Source: Schistocerca nitens
Taxonomy: Eukaryota > Arthropoda > Insecta > Orthoptera > Acrididae
Reading direction: 5' to 3'
Length of the DNA stretch: 64,000 nucleotides
NCBI RefSeq assembly: GCF_023898315.1
Contig: NC_064622.1
Span: 273,473,503-273,537,502 of the forward strand
The position numbers and the translations under genes are program-made. A model generated the notes under the pieces. The model made no database searches. It was given only the letters and a program-made list of their open reading frames with translations, and was not told where the DNA came from. Shown in pieces: positions 1 through 10,689 of this stretch; the first letter of the stretch is position 1; the number at the start of each line of letters is the position of its first letter.

Positions 1-189
1 TGTAGCAACGTGGTACTGAACGTTACACAGCAGGGAGATTTTGATTGCACTTATGGGCAAGAACCCAGAAGACATAGTGGAATGTCATTGTAACTTACAC
101 ACGTACACACCACCAGAAAGTATGTAAATGATTAATGTTGCAATTCTCTGTGACAGAGTACATCTGTGTAGTTCGTGTTTAGTATTGCT

Positions 190-640
190 ACCATGCGTGA
201 CAGGTTATATAAGGATCGTGAACAGCGTCAGATGTTGAGTGATCACTGTGGAGGACACGGAGATGCTGCAGACTCGTGTGAGGCAATGCAATCAGCGCCA
301 TACAGTTCGAAAGGGGACTCGTCATGGGTTTCCATTTAACTGGCTGGCCGAATCGCGCAATATCCGGATTTGTGGGTCATATGGATTTGACAATGGCCGA
401 CGATGGGAGCATGGTAACGTGAAGACAGGCAGACTCATCGTGAAGGTTCAGGTTGACCATATCTTACCAGGAGCTCCGTACTGTGCACCAAGCACATCCT
501 ACCCCTTCACACCCGACGGCAAATAATAGTGTCTCTGCAACTTCTATGTCATCTCGCACAATTGGTCGGGCACTGTATTCCGATAAAAGAACGATGGCGA
601 TTCGTGCAGGCTGAGAAACTGACTGGAACTGTATTTTTGC
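190..640 (+). pseudogene. Tc1-like transposase, N-terminal relic
   Basis: A reading frame from about 239 to 526 encodes a basic helix-turn-helix-like stretch (residues around RVRQCNQRHTVRKG and WLAESRNIRICG) of the type found at the DNA-binding N-terminus of Tc1 transposases. The frame then decays with stops and frameshifts. A further short match to the same family (LTPQQSLR) sits near 975-1010. The DDE part is absent here, but a complementary C-terminal half of what looks like the same family lies at 3250-3960, so one old element may have been split by later insertions. The element end upstream is outside or at the edge of the window. It is non-functional. The family call is an inference from motif pattern; no TIR was confirmed. 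Confidence 0.45.
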
Positions 641-1010
641 CAGTTCCAGGCCACAGTTGCTGTTCGCTTGTACAAGTGCTTTGAGCTCGAAGAAAGCACG
701 TTTCCTGTAAATTATGTCTCTCGCGTGCTTATGTAGAAATTGTCGCTGACTACCACCACGAGCGACGAAAATTTGCCACCAAATGGAATAAAACATTACT
801 AAATAACTCGCAACGACCACGTTTAACGCTCGCACTGGTTACAATATTCACAGCAAAGCGCTCTGAACACTACTGAACGCTCAATGGCTGTCGGAGAATG
901 CGTGACACAGGTGCGCGGAACCAGCCTAAATTGGAACGCCATCATTTGTGACTCAAAGTATAGCAGTAGCTGGTTCCACGCATAGTCTGGCGTTAACACC
1001 ACAACAGTCT

Positions 1011-1961
1011 TTAAGGTGGTCATCTCATTTTGGTTTTTGTATGTTATCGATGTGCACGGTAGAGAGAGAGAGAGCAAGTTACATTACTGTTGAACAATCT
1101 TTGGTACTATTGTGGCATGATCTTTTGCCTCTGCACAGTCTTATACATTCTTCGCTAAAGTGTGGTAGGTGATGGCCGTATTTAAGAGGGCTGTGATTGT
1201 ATCTATTAGATGAAGAAAGATTGACTGCAAAGGACAGCAAGAATGAATAAGACGTATATATTAGAAAACGAAGAGAATATGAATTTTGAATAATGTTAGT
1301 ATTTTTTTGAAGGGAAGACGTTTGAGGTAAGACTGCAGTACTGCTGATCTGGTTTGAAGAAATGATTGTTGAGAGCTAGTTAACTTGTCCATACATTCAG
1401 AGCTCAGAGAAAGACCATCCCGCTTCCGTGAGTCATGCATTAACCTATTAACTGATTAAGCTGTTTGGTTTTCATAGAAATTCTCTGTTAACATCATACC
1501 CTATTTAAGTCATTGTTCACTTTCTTAGGCCTAGTATTGTTCAAACCAATGTTATGTGTGAAGTTCACGCTAAGTTATGCTCTGTTTTTTGACTACATAC
1601 TTCATTCTATAATCTTTGTCTTTTAATACCATTTCATAGAAATATTTACTCTCCCCATCCCACTGTTTATCATTATTCATTACCAAATGTAATATGCAAC
1701 AGTTGGAAATTTTATTTAGAAATAGAAATCTAGTCTGCAACAATCTTGTCAAGACACGAAGTAAGTGGAAATTTAATTGTTTCACTTTAGTTGCGCATTT
1801 AACATAAATACAAGTTGTTTTCAGACTAGTTACAGTTCAAATTAAATTAGGTTAGCATACAAGTTTAAGCTGGATAACAGTTTGGGGTACACAGTTTTGG
1901 TTATACGCACCTTTATTGTGTGGGAGGTAGAGTTGGGCTAAATTTCATACAAAAACAAATA
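1011..1961. other. Stretch without recognisable gene
   Basis: A mostly AT-rich stretch with only short shadow reading frames. A short (GA)n run lies at about 1061-1076. I see no domain, TIR or tRNA-like motif. Confidence 0.5.
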
Positions 1962-2106
1962 CACTGAAGCACCAAAGAAACTGGTACAGGCATGTGTATT
2001 CAAATACAGAGACATGTAAACAGGCAGGAGACGGCGCTGCGGTCAGCAACGCCTATATAAGGCAGCAAGCGTCTGGCGCAGTTGTTAGAACGGTTACTGC
2101 CACAAT

Positions 2107-2317
2107 AAAAAAAAATGGCTCTGAGCACTATGGGACTTAACATCTATGGTCATCAGTCCCCTAGAACTTAGAACTACTTAAACCTAACTAACCTAAGGAC
2201 ATCACACAACACCCAGTCATCACGAGGCAGAGAAAATCCCTGACCCCGCCGGGAATCGAACGCGGGAATCCGGACGTGGGAAGCGAGAACGCTACCGCAC
2301 GACCACGAGCAGCGGAC
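2107..2317 (-). mobile_element. tRNA-headed SINE, alternative head, 11-bp TSD
   Basis: Read on the minus strand this begins with a tRNA-like head containing a B box (CGTTCGATTCCC) and ends in the same 3' body as the common SINE of this window (GTCCTTAGGTTAGTTAGG, then CCATAGTGCTCAGAGCC) and a T-rich tail. The flanking direct repeat ACTGCCACAAT occurs at 2096-2106 and 2318-2328, so this is a clean LINE-type insertion into the Tc1 element. The head is not the one used by most SINEs in the window, which suggests a head exchange on a shared LINE-recognised body. Confidence 0.85.
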
Positions 2318-2394
2318 ACTGCCACAATCGCAGGGTATCAAGGTTTAAGTGAGTGTTAATAGTCGGCGCACGGGGGAGAGGACACAGCACTGCC

Positions 2395-3213
2395 GAGGTA
2401 GCAATGAAGTGCAGTTTTGCTGTACGACCATTTCACGAGTGTACTGTATCAGTAATCCGGTAACACATCAAATCTCCGACATCACTGCGGCCGGAAAAAG
2501 ATTCTGCAAGAACTGGACCAACGACGACTGAAGAGAATCGTTCAAAGTGACAGAAGTGCAACCCTTCCGCAGGTTGCTGCAGATTTCAATGCTGGGCCAT
2601 CAACAAGTGTCAGCGTGCGAACCATTCAACTGAACATCTCGATATGGGCTTTCGGAGCCGAAGGCCCACTCGTGTACCCTCGATGGCTGCACAACACAAA
2701 GCTTTACGCCTCTCCTGGGCCTGTCAGCACCGACATTGGTCTGTTGATGACTGGAAACATGTCGCCTGGTCGGACGAGTCTCGTTTCAGATTGTATCGAG
2801 CGGATGCACTCGACTCTGACAGGTGACACGTACGTAAGCATCCTTTCTGATCACCCGCATCGATTCATATCCACTGTGCATTCCGACGGACTTGGGCAAT
2901 TCCAACAGGACAGTGCGATACCTCATACGTCCAGATTGCTACGGAGTGGCTTCAGGAACACACTTCTGAGTTTAAATACTTCCGCTGGCTACCAAACTCC
3001 CTAGACATGAACATTATTGAGCATATCTGGCATGCCTTGCAACGTGGTGTCCAGAAGAGGTCTCCACTCCCTTGCACTCTTATGGATTTATCGATAGGCC
3101 TTCAGGGTTCGTGGTGTCAGTTCCCTTCAGCACTACTTCAGACATTAGTCGAGTCCATGCCGAGTCGTGTTGCGGCACTTCTGCGTACTCGCGGTGTCAC
3201 TACACGACATTAG
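2395..3213 (+). pseudogene. Decayed Tc1-like transposase
   Basis: Fragments in different frames together match the Tc1 transposase catalytic region: WKHVAWSDESRFRLYRADAL near 2750-2815 contains the second-aspartate motif (WSDESRF), a decayed HDNAPAH-like block lies near 2900-2930, and a MNIIEHIWHALQ block (the third catalytic region, usually NPIEHLW) lies at 3007-3040. Frameshifts and stops separate the blocks. The start is not determinable. The protein would cut and paste its host element at TA dinucleotides, but this copy cannot make it. Confidence 0.6.
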
Positions 3214-3249
3214 ACAGGTGTACCAGTTTCTTTGGCTCTTCAGTGATAG

Positions 3250-3960
3250 TGGGGAGCTTACAACACAAGAGCCTGCGTTTGGAGTGGAAACATGACAGGG
3301 AAGCTTGGACTGCTGATGAATGTCGCCATGTTGTGTTCAGCAAAGAGTCACTGTACTGCGCAACCCAGGATGACAATCGCTGGAGAGAATGGCGGCGACC
3401 GGGAGGAAGATCCCATTCTTCCAACGTTTTGGAGAGGCAGAGCGGTGTTAGTCCTGGCCTATTGCCATCAGATATGACTTCAGGTCACGATTGGCAGTGA
3501 TAGGGGACCTCTGGTAAAACGACGTTACGTCACAGATGTACTGCACCCTCATTAGCTACCTCCCACGCGACAGTGTTGCGTTGCCGTTTTTCAAGCAGAC
3601 GGTGTTCATCCACCCATGTCTCGTGTCTCTGTGAACTGTCTGCGTGATGTTGAGGTATTTTCGTGGCTAGCAAGATCTTCAGATCTGTCCCCTTGGGACC
3701 AACTCGGATATCAACTACGTCCCATTGGTAGCATCCAGGATATCAAGGACCAGTAGTATCAGCTGTGGGTCTCCTCGCCTCAGGAGAGGATACAACGGCT
3801 GTTTCCAACCTTTCCAACCGATACAGTGCATTCATGCAGGCCAGAAACAGTTTAACGTCTTACTTGTAGTGGGCTCTTACTATCACGTTCTTTATAGATA
3901 TCACTCGATTTTATAATCACTAACATAACAGCACATGCCCTTGCAACCCGTGAAATCTAA
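3250..3960 (+). pseudogene. Second Tc1-like transposase relic, C-terminal half
   Basis: Translation near 3258-3490 gives LRLEWKHDREAWTADE followed by HVVFSKESLYCATQDD, a decayed form of the Tc1 WRHVVFSDESRF motif with the catalytic aspartate changed to lysine. Further weak blocks reach about 3800 (DLSPWDQLGYQLRP-like, then a C-terminal ERIQRLF). No right TIR was found. Its N-terminal counterpart may be the relic at 190-640, with the 1962-3245 element and other sequence between them. It is non-functional. Confidence 0.5.
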
Positions 3961-4074
3961 TTTCGTCCCTCATCACTTCTTAACCTATTGTGAACGATAT
4001 ACCGTTTCTTAAGTAGCTTTCTGCTTTTGTCCACAGATCAATAAGTTTCGTAACAAATAGTGAACACTGCACGA

Positions 4075-4504
4075 CAGTTACAAAGCAAGAATGAGATTTT
4101 CACTCTGCAGCGGAGTGTGCGCTGATACGAAACTTCCTGGCAGATTAAAACTGTGTGTCGGACCGAGACTCGAACTCGGGACCACTGCCTTTCTCGGGAA
4201 CACTCCGCTGTAGAGTGAAAATCTCATCCTGGTAACATCCCCTAGGCTGTGGCTAAGCCATGTCTCCGCAATATCCTTTCTTTCAGGAGTGCTAGTTCTG
4301 CAAGGTTCGCAGGAGAGCTTCTGTAAAGTTTGGAAGGTAGGAGACGAGGTACTGGCAGAAGTGAATCTGTGAGGACTGGGCGTGAGTCGTGCTTGGGTAG
4401 CTCAGATGGTAGAGCGCTTGCCCGCGAAAGGAAGTGATCCCGAGTACAAGTCTCGGTCCGGCACACAGTTTTAATCTGCCAGGAAGTTTCAGTTACAAAG
4501 CAAG
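4075..4504. mobile_element. Fold-back SINE with tRNA-like ends, 15-bp TSD
   Basis: The element proper is 4090-4489 and is flanked by the direct repeat CAGTTACAAAGCAAG at 4075-4089 and 4490-4504. A tRNA-like segment at about 4393-4466 has an A-box-like GGGTAGCTCAGATGG and a B-box-like AGTCTCGGTCC. The left part carries the inverted counterpart (GGACCGAGACTCGAACTCGG, about 4160-4179), so about 50 bp at 4125-4177 pairs with 4437-4489. A second inverted pair, GAGATTTTCACTCTGC at 4093 and its complement near 4212-4226, makes a smaller stem on the left. The long target duplication points to LINE-type retroposition rather than DNA transposition. Confidence 0.8.
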
Positions 4505-4734
4505 TTATAAATCGGTAGACAAACCTGTCAAATAAAACGCTCTTAGTGTGTTCTATGTTTCATGATTCTCCTCGAAATTTCTCTCCATGCGCATAAAGAA
4601 GCAGGCATTTAATTTAAAAAATTGCATTTAGCTGACGCTTGGTCCCGTGAACCTTGCGGATGCACTTGGTAGATTATTTGTGTCACAATGCTAGAGGGTT
4701 TAGACATGAAAAGAAATGTCTTCGTGAAAATATA
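4505..4734. other. Stretch without recognisable feature
   Basis: AT-rich sequence with no supported gene, repeat boundary or tRNA-like motif. Confidence 0.4.
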
Positions 4735-5700
4735 TTGAGGTGCGTCAAGAAAGTTAAGATCTGATTCGTAATAAAAACTAAACGAGATAAATTATTTAAG
4801 CAAAAAATGACAAATTTTAAACCATCTGTCTGCATTTTGTAGGCATTTGTCGTAGCTCACGTTTTTGTACGTCATCTTCACATAAAATTGCCGTTTCTGT
4901 TATCAGTCGCGTGGTAACATGTTCTTTCAGTTACTGAATTTTCAACCATTAAGGACCATTATCAGGTGCAGAGATGGAGTTCGCCAGGGGCGACGTCTGA
5001 GCTGTACGGAGGTTGGTCAAACTGGCTCCAGCAGAAGTCCTGGGAGAGCTGTCGTGTGTCTTGCTAGCAGTATGCGCTAATATTCTGTATAGCGCGACAC
5101 TGTTGATTAAGCACGGTAGATATTTGCTTTGATTGTTTCTCCCCAAGGTAAAGAAATGGCTAGTAAACTGACGTGGCCATCCCAAAAGACATGACTTTTC
5201 GAGATGTCAAGATTTACTTGGCTTAAGTACTTACTGGTGATGCATTGTGGTCCCCTCACACTGATGTCTTCAATTGAGGGGTTTCATGTGAGAGCCACGT
5301 CTCGTGCATTGTTATTATCTTGCTCAGAGAATCATCACCGTCTATGTTGTAACATGTCGAAACATTGAGTGCGTTGCCTAGACGCTAGTTTTTGTGTTGT
5401 TCTATAAGGCTTTTTGACACCCAACGAGCACACAGTTTTCTAAAATCCAGTTTTTCCAAATTAGAGAAATAATGATCTTGAAATTTATGGGAAGTTGCTA
5501 GGACAGTCTGATGCTGTATTCTTACGGTTTTGACTTAACGAGTTCTTCAACTGGACGAATCAATTTTTCATTAACCGAACATGGACGCCCATTTGCTTCG
5601 TTATCCTGCACATGATCACGTCCTTCATCACACTGTCGGACCCATCGCCTTACTGAAGCATTGGTCGCATTTTCTGCGTAAATCGAGTGGCTAAGTGCTC
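4735..5700 (-). pseudogene. Decayed mariner-type transposase relic
   Basis: On the minus strand, 5560-5680 translates to a block close to WVRQCDEGRDHVQDNEANGR followed by a PCSVNEKLIRPVEELVKS-like stretch. This is the linker between the two helix-turn-helix motifs of mariner transposases (WV.QFDEGR...D...GRP). Further on, 5100-5190 gives FWDGHVSLLAI, like the mariner FWD..G.LL motif. Frames are broken many times and the catalytic tail is barely readable. No TIR was confirmed. I am moderately sure of the family and quite sure the copy is dead. Confidence 0.45.
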
Positions 5701-5731
5701 TCCGCGTTCATAAAACGAATTATAGCTCTTA

Positions 5732-6943
5732 CACTATGTGATCAAAAGTATCCGGACGCCTGGCTGAAAACGTCGTCCTCCATCGATAATGCTGAAATTC
5801 AGTATGATGTTGGCCCACCCTTAACCGGGATGACAGCTTCCACTCTTGCAGGCGTACGTTCAGTCAGGTGCTGGAAGGTTTCTTGGCGGATGGTAGACCA
5901 TTCTTCACGGAGTGCTGCAATGAGGAGAAGTATCGATGTTGGTCTGTGAGGCCTGGCACGAAGTCGGCATTCCAAAACATCCCAAAGGTGTTCTATAGGA
6001 TTCAGGTCAAGACTCTGCGCACGCCAGTCCATTACAGGGATGTTATTTTCGTGTAACTACTCCGCCACAGGCCGTGCATTATGATCGAGTTGAAAGATGC
6101 AATCGCCATCCCCGAATTGCTCTTCAACAGTGGGAAGCAAGAAGGTGCTTAAAACATCAATGTAGGCCTGTGCTGTGACAGTGCCAGACAAAACAGCAAG
6201 GCAAGCCCCCTCCATGGACAACACGACCACACCATAACACCACCGCTCCGAATTTTACTGTTGGCACTACACACGCTGGCAGATGTTCACCGGGAATTCG
6301 CCATACTCACACCCTGGCATGAGATCGCCGTATTGTGTGCCGTGATTCGTCACTCCACACAACGTTTTTCCACTGTTCAATGGTCCAATGTTTACGCTCC
6401 TTACACCAAGTGAGGTGTCGTTTGGTATTTAATGGCGTGATGTGTGGCTTATGAGCAGCTGCTCGACCACGAAATCCAAGTTCTCTCACCTCCCGCCTAA
6501 CTGTCATAGTACTTGCCTTGGGTCCTGATGCAGTTTGGGATTCTTGTGTGATGGTCTGGATAGATGTCTGCCTATTACATATTACGGCTCTCTTCAACTG
6601 TCGGCGGTCTCTTCCAGTCAACAGATGAGGTCGATCTGTACGCTTTTGTGCTGTACGTGTCCCTTCACGTTTCCACTTCACTATCACATCGGGAACAGTG
6701 GACCTAGGGATGTTTAGGAGTGTGGAAATTTCGCGTACAGGCGTATGACCCAAGTGACACCCAGTCACCTGACTACGTTCGAAATCCGTGAGTTCCTCGG
6801 AGCGCCCCATTCTGCTCTCCCACGATGTCTAATGACTACTGAGGTCGCTGATGTGGAGTACCTGGCAGTATGTGGCAGCACAATACACCTAATACGAAAA
6901 ACGTATGTTTTTGTGGTGTCCGGATACTTTTGATCACACGATG
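5732..6943 (-). mobile_element. Tc1-like transposon, TA-flanked, minus strand
   Basis: The left end reads CACTATGTGATCAAAAGTAT and the reverse complement of the right end CATCGTGTGATCAAAAGTAT, both continuing into CCGGAC, so TIRs are clear. TA lies on both sides (5730-5731 and 6944-6945), as expected for Tc1/mariner target duplication. Length is 1,212 bp. A second copy of the same family lies on the plus strand at 43333-44539. Confidence 0.9.
5799..6810 (-). pseudogene. Tc1-like transposase, frameshifted
   Basis: The N-terminal half (6810 to 6307) is open: it starts MGRSEELTDFERSQVTG, has a helix-turn-helix (VREISTLLNIPRSTVPDVI), a GR-rich linker and the second-catalytic-block region ending in WKNVVWSDESRH, where the catalytic aspartate is the D of WSDES. 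The C-terminal half appears in another frame at 6032-5799, beginning MDWRAQSLDLNPIEHLWDVL, which holds the glutamate of the DDE triad (NPIEHLW). The segment between, about 6300-6040, encodes the middle catalytic block only with frame breaks. The protein would bind the TIRs and excise or insert the element at TA. This copy is inactive but only moderately decayed. Confidence 0.8.
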
Positions 6944-7098
6944 TATCTCATAAGCACGGTATTTTCAGTCAAATTCATCATTTACATAATGGTGGCATAC
7001 TCTTCTAATCAAAAATATAAATGTCACATGACATTATTGACTGGGAAATCCCGCGTGTGGGTTCAGCTGACCAGCGGGATGGGTGTTCATTCTCCACG

Positions 7099-7400
7099 TA
7101 CAGTCTTAGACAATAAAACTGACCGCCGGCCGGCCGCCACCGAGACTAAGTCCGAGTCATTCACTTAAGGTGGCCAATAAAACTGACCGCCCCTGACAAC
7201 TCTAAGTCCGGCCATATGCACAATCTGGCAACACTGTACGATGCGGAAGTGTTAGGAGGAAGTATTGTCTACTTCCGAGACGTTGTCGGACTATGTGAGC
7301 CCGTGGTCTAGTGGCAAGCGTCGTGTGTTCTAAGCTTATAGTCGCCTGTTCGCGTCCAACTGTTTTTTTTTTTTTTTTTTTTCCACAGTCGGTCTAAAGT
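7099..7400 (+). repeat. Terminal repeat unit A with tRNA-like segment and T20
   Basis: The unit starts TACAGTCTTAGACAATAAAA, and a 17-bp piece (CAATAAAACTGACCGCC) recurs about 65 bp later. At 7302-7360 a tRNA-like segment has a good A-box match (TGGTCTAGTGG) and a weak B box (TGTTCGCGTCC), followed immediately by 20 T residues (7363-7382), a possible Pol III stop. Diverged copies of this unit begin near 21064 and at 25671 in the same orientation. The mirror copy ends the right arm at 37969. Confidence 0.7.
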
Positions 7401-7789
7401 TATGAGTCTGACTGAACATCAAAGATAATTCGCTTAACATTCTACCCACCAGCAATAACAAGTATTCCAGAAACAATTCCGCAGGACAGCTCGTGGCTGC
7501 GTCGCGATCATAACAGCTTACGCTCGAGCGTTTCCTCGCGCTGCAGCGGCTACCGGCCACCGGCCAGGCGCCACCCGCCGCCTGAAATCCGGCACCGCTC
7601 AGGTGAACGCGGCGCGACGCTGTCAGTGTATGTATCAACTGTCATTTTCGAATTTGAAGTTCTAGTTATCATCTTGCAGTTAAGCATTGGATTTTGCATA
7701 CTTGAGAATCATGAACTACAGTTAAGCATTGTAAAATTGAGTCGCAAGTGGAAATAGGTGTAACATCTGCAACACAACGTTTACTTTTG

Positions 7790-8660
7790 GTATAACGGAG
7801 GGGTGAATGCAGAGGAGGCAGCTAGAAAGATTTGAATTGTGTGTGGAGCGAGTGCTTTTGGGAAAAATACGCCAGAAAAAGATATTCTTGTTTCAACAAA
7901 GATCGTTCTGGCATCAATGATTTTCCACATTAAGCAAGTCTCGACTACTGATATATGTGATAGATTACCATTTTACCATCATGCGACATTTGCATTCAAC
8001 AGGCAAAGTTCAGAAGTCTGGTGTACGAGTACTACATGCTCTAATTCGAAACAACAAAAATCAACGGAGTGACTATTATTGAACGTCATCAGGTCGCTCA
8101 TTGAGCATTCGTATGCAGTACTGTAACTGGTGACGTGTTATGATGCCTTTATCATTAACTTCCTAAGAAGAAATGAAAGGCTGAGCCCCTCCAAAAGACA
8201 TAAACTCGAGCAAAGAGTAGTGTGAACATAATATTTTACATCTGATAGCTCCAAAAGTGACTTTTGGGCTACGAATTCTACCAAAACACAGCTGGAATTT
8301 GTTGCCAACAACTGAGACACCTTTCGGTCTCAGCGTAAGAAAATCGAGCAACACAACTACATCACATGTTCTACTGCATGACAACGCACTTCTTGATTTG
8401 AGAAACAAAACTATCCAGGAGATTGAAATTAAAGTCGTCTCTCAGGCACTTGTCCCTCTCGTCATATATTCGTTAAGTTTTTTTTACCTTTCCCGCTCTT
8501 GATCGATCAACCGTCGACGCAATTCATTTCTAGACGAAAATACTCTTAAAACTACTCTGGTATAATTATATCGTTGAAACCAGTAGGTTTCTACTGGCGT
8601 AGAATTTGTAAACAACTTTAGCATTGTCAGATCGTTTTAGATATCGTGAAAGAAAATTCT
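7790..8660 (+). pseudogene. Highly decayed mariner-type transposase
   Basis: The segment begins with a stretch (about 7795-7830) like the N-terminal coding region of mariner transposases (…GVNAEEAARK…-like, frame broken). Near 8365-8450 the plus strand reads SHVLLHDNALLDLRNKTIQE, which resembles the mariner LLHDNARPH...NKTIQE block holding the second catalytic aspartate. Most of the rest is scrambled by substitutions and indels. It lies inside repeat unit A, interrupting sequence that is continuous in the diverged copy near 21500-21600. The mirror copy is at 36403-37273. It is dead; the family call is moderately secure. Confidence 0.45.
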
Positions 8661-9159
8661 TTTGCTGATTAATTTCTCATTGATGATTACTGTTGCGTTT
8701 AGTAAACTATCGGAAAATCCAATTAAAATATTCACTGTACTAATACAAAATAAATTCAGCTTACTACAGAAACATCACGACGGCAGACTATCTTAATAAA
8801 GCATTAAGTATCTGTGAGACGATTGAGCGTATTTTAACACGAATTAGTAGGACATTACCGACTTTTGACTTCGAAAAGATCCGTATTTACTTCATTTCCT
8901 GTATCATCCGCTATTATTATGAAAAGTGTCATTTCATAGATATAATTATGTATTCACAACTACAAAAAATATGCCGTCATTATGAATTTGGCAGTACCGT
9001 AAGGTTTTCGCTCTGACCCTAAGGGTTACTGAAAGTAGCAAGGCGCGTTGTCTTACGATTCCCTTATTGCGTTTGTATCTGCCTGCTTGTAGCTCTGCTA
9101 CAAACGAATTAAAAATCTGGCTTTCAGCGAGTCTCGAAAGGCGAACGAAAGCAGCTTGC

Positions 9160-9790
9160 ACCTGGTAGCCAAACATGTTTCTTGGGAACAGGCTGCTTCC
9201 TAAGTGGGAAGACATTCTTTTGTGGTTGAATTGTTGGCAAATGTCAGTCAGACGTGTGCTGTTGGTCTAAGCGTTTCGGTGTGTTGAATTTGTACCAATG
9301 ATTTTTCTACAGGTTTTTTCTGTCCCAAATAGAGAGTTGAAGCCTCCCATTAGTATTTTCACGTCATCTTGGTAAATTTTGCTCATAGTATTTTCGAGTG
9401 TGTTCCACAATTTTTCGACATTTTCGGTGTTTTCCTTATTTTCGATGTTGGTGGGGGCATGTGCATTTATGAGTGTATATTTTTTATAGGGGCTCTGAAT
9501 GAGCATAGTCATAACTCGATTGTTGATGGGTGTGATTTCTTCGACAGAGTTGTTGATAGATCTGTGTTCGAGAAATGCAATGCCGAGGATTGGTGCGAGT
9601 TTCGCTACCTTTTGTTGTATTTTGAAGATGCCATGGTTTCCGTAATGCAAGTTTTAATTGTCAATTAATCGTGGTTCTTGAAGAGCAAGGATGAGAATTT
9701 TTTGGCGGACGATTTCTTTTGTGAGATTATTTAGGTTTCTTGTTTGGATCAATGTACCGATGTTTAGTTTTCAAATGAATGTTTTCTGCT
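9160..9790 (-). pseudogene. Non-LTR retrotransposon endonuclease relic
   Basis: On the minus strand, 9650-9267 is open and reads through an apurinic-type endonuclease region: TLINAHAPTNIENK (the usual NVYAPT-type motif) and ILMGGFNSLFG, where the conserved GDFN has become GGFN, losing a catalytic aspartate. Upstream in another frame (about 9780-9660) is a start-like segment with NIGTLIQTRNLNNLTKEI and ILALQEPR, the LQE-type motif. Downstream the SHFRK...W region continues frameshifted to about 9160. There is no reverse transcriptase attached, so only the 5' third of a LINE remains. That is unusual, since most truncations remove the 5' end. The mirror copy is at 35273-35903. Confidence 0.65.
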
Positions 9791-10214
9791 TGTAGGGAAA
9801 TTTACCAGAGATCTTCGATATTCTCTGCCGTGCTAACCTGGACTCCCCAGAGTGCGAAAATCCAACTGCCGCCTATCGGTGGCCAGGTTGTGTACCACCT
9901 GGGATAAAGTTACCTTTGCTTGCATAGTTCATGTTTTCTTGTGTTTCATTGGTTTGGCCTGGGTGATACCAGGACCGGACAGGACCAGAGGGTGTTGAAG
10001 CCTTTGGAAGCAAATATTTTCAACCAAGCTCATTGAGCTAACAGACGGTGACCCAGAGTAGCGGTGATTTTCACTCAGATGTGTCTGGATTTTGGGTTCA
10101 ACGGATTGAGTAGCCGTTCAGGATTGTGTTAGTATTTGGTTCACCACAAGTATTTGATTTCCACGGTACCATCCATATGGGGGAGGGTTTCCCCTATCGG
10201 CCACACGGGATTTT

Positions 10215-10310
10215 TATTATTATTGTCATTATGTCATCAGCAAATCCGATATGGTGTATCTTCCCACCACTGAAATAGATGTGTGTTGTTCGATGCAGTA
10301 TTTCCATCAC
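10215..10310 (-). pseudogene. Reverse transcriptase FADD fragment
   Basis: Minus-strand translation gives IYFSGGKIHHIGFADDIM, matching the palm motif of LINE reverse transcriptases (…RFADDI…). Only this short block is readable. It may be a separate insertion from the endonuclease relic next to it, or a rearranged part of the same element. The mirror copy is at 34753-34848. Confidence 0.45.
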
Positions 10311-10689
10311 ATAAACATGGTTTATAATTACGTTACATTGCTGCTAGTAGACATATTTCTCACTTTTTCTTAGACAGTTGCTAGCTGTTACCCCATCATA
10401 GGAATTTATGTGCGCAGCATTGTTGCAATACAGACGTTCAAATTATCCGATTTCTGTAATTTCATTTCGATACAAGATCGTCCTAATCGGATTCAGCCAG
10501 TCAGTCTTAATGTGGCTATCCGACTACGACGCTCATCATATGATAGACTGGGTGAACCACATTCTTAATCGGACTGTTGAATCCAGATCACTTATCTATG
10601 ACAGGGAATGAATTCTTAAACACTGTGCTTATTACAAATACGTTATTTAAATATAAATATATGAACTAACGACATAACAATGTATTTAC

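Larger units (their letters stand above)
1962..3245 (+). mobile_element. Tc1-like transposon with TIRs, carrying a nested SINE
   Basis: The left end reads CACTGAAGCACCAAAGAAAC and the reverse complement of the right end reads CACTGAAGAGCCAAAGAAAC, so the element has imperfect terminal inverted repeats. A TA precedes the left end (1960-1961); the right flank is AT rather than a clean TA. A decayed transposase lies inside, and a SINE (2107-2317) with its own target duplication is inserted near the left end. Length without the SINE is about 1.06 kb, shorter than an intact Tc1 element (about 1.3-1.6 kb), so some internal deletion is likely. Confidence 0.75.

Noticed and set aside
4393..4466. A possible functional tRNA gene
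   Set aside because: A and B boxes are present, but the sequence lies inside a SINE with target duplications and no proper acceptor stem pairing was seen.
4090..4489. A CRISPR-like or MITE interpretation of the inverted repeats
   Set aside because: There is no repeat-spacer structure, and the 15-bp target duplication is far longer than MITE families normally make.
7302..7382. A tRNA gene with Pol III terminator
   Set aside because: Good A box and T20, but a poor B box, no convincing cloverleaf, and it is part of a repeated unit.
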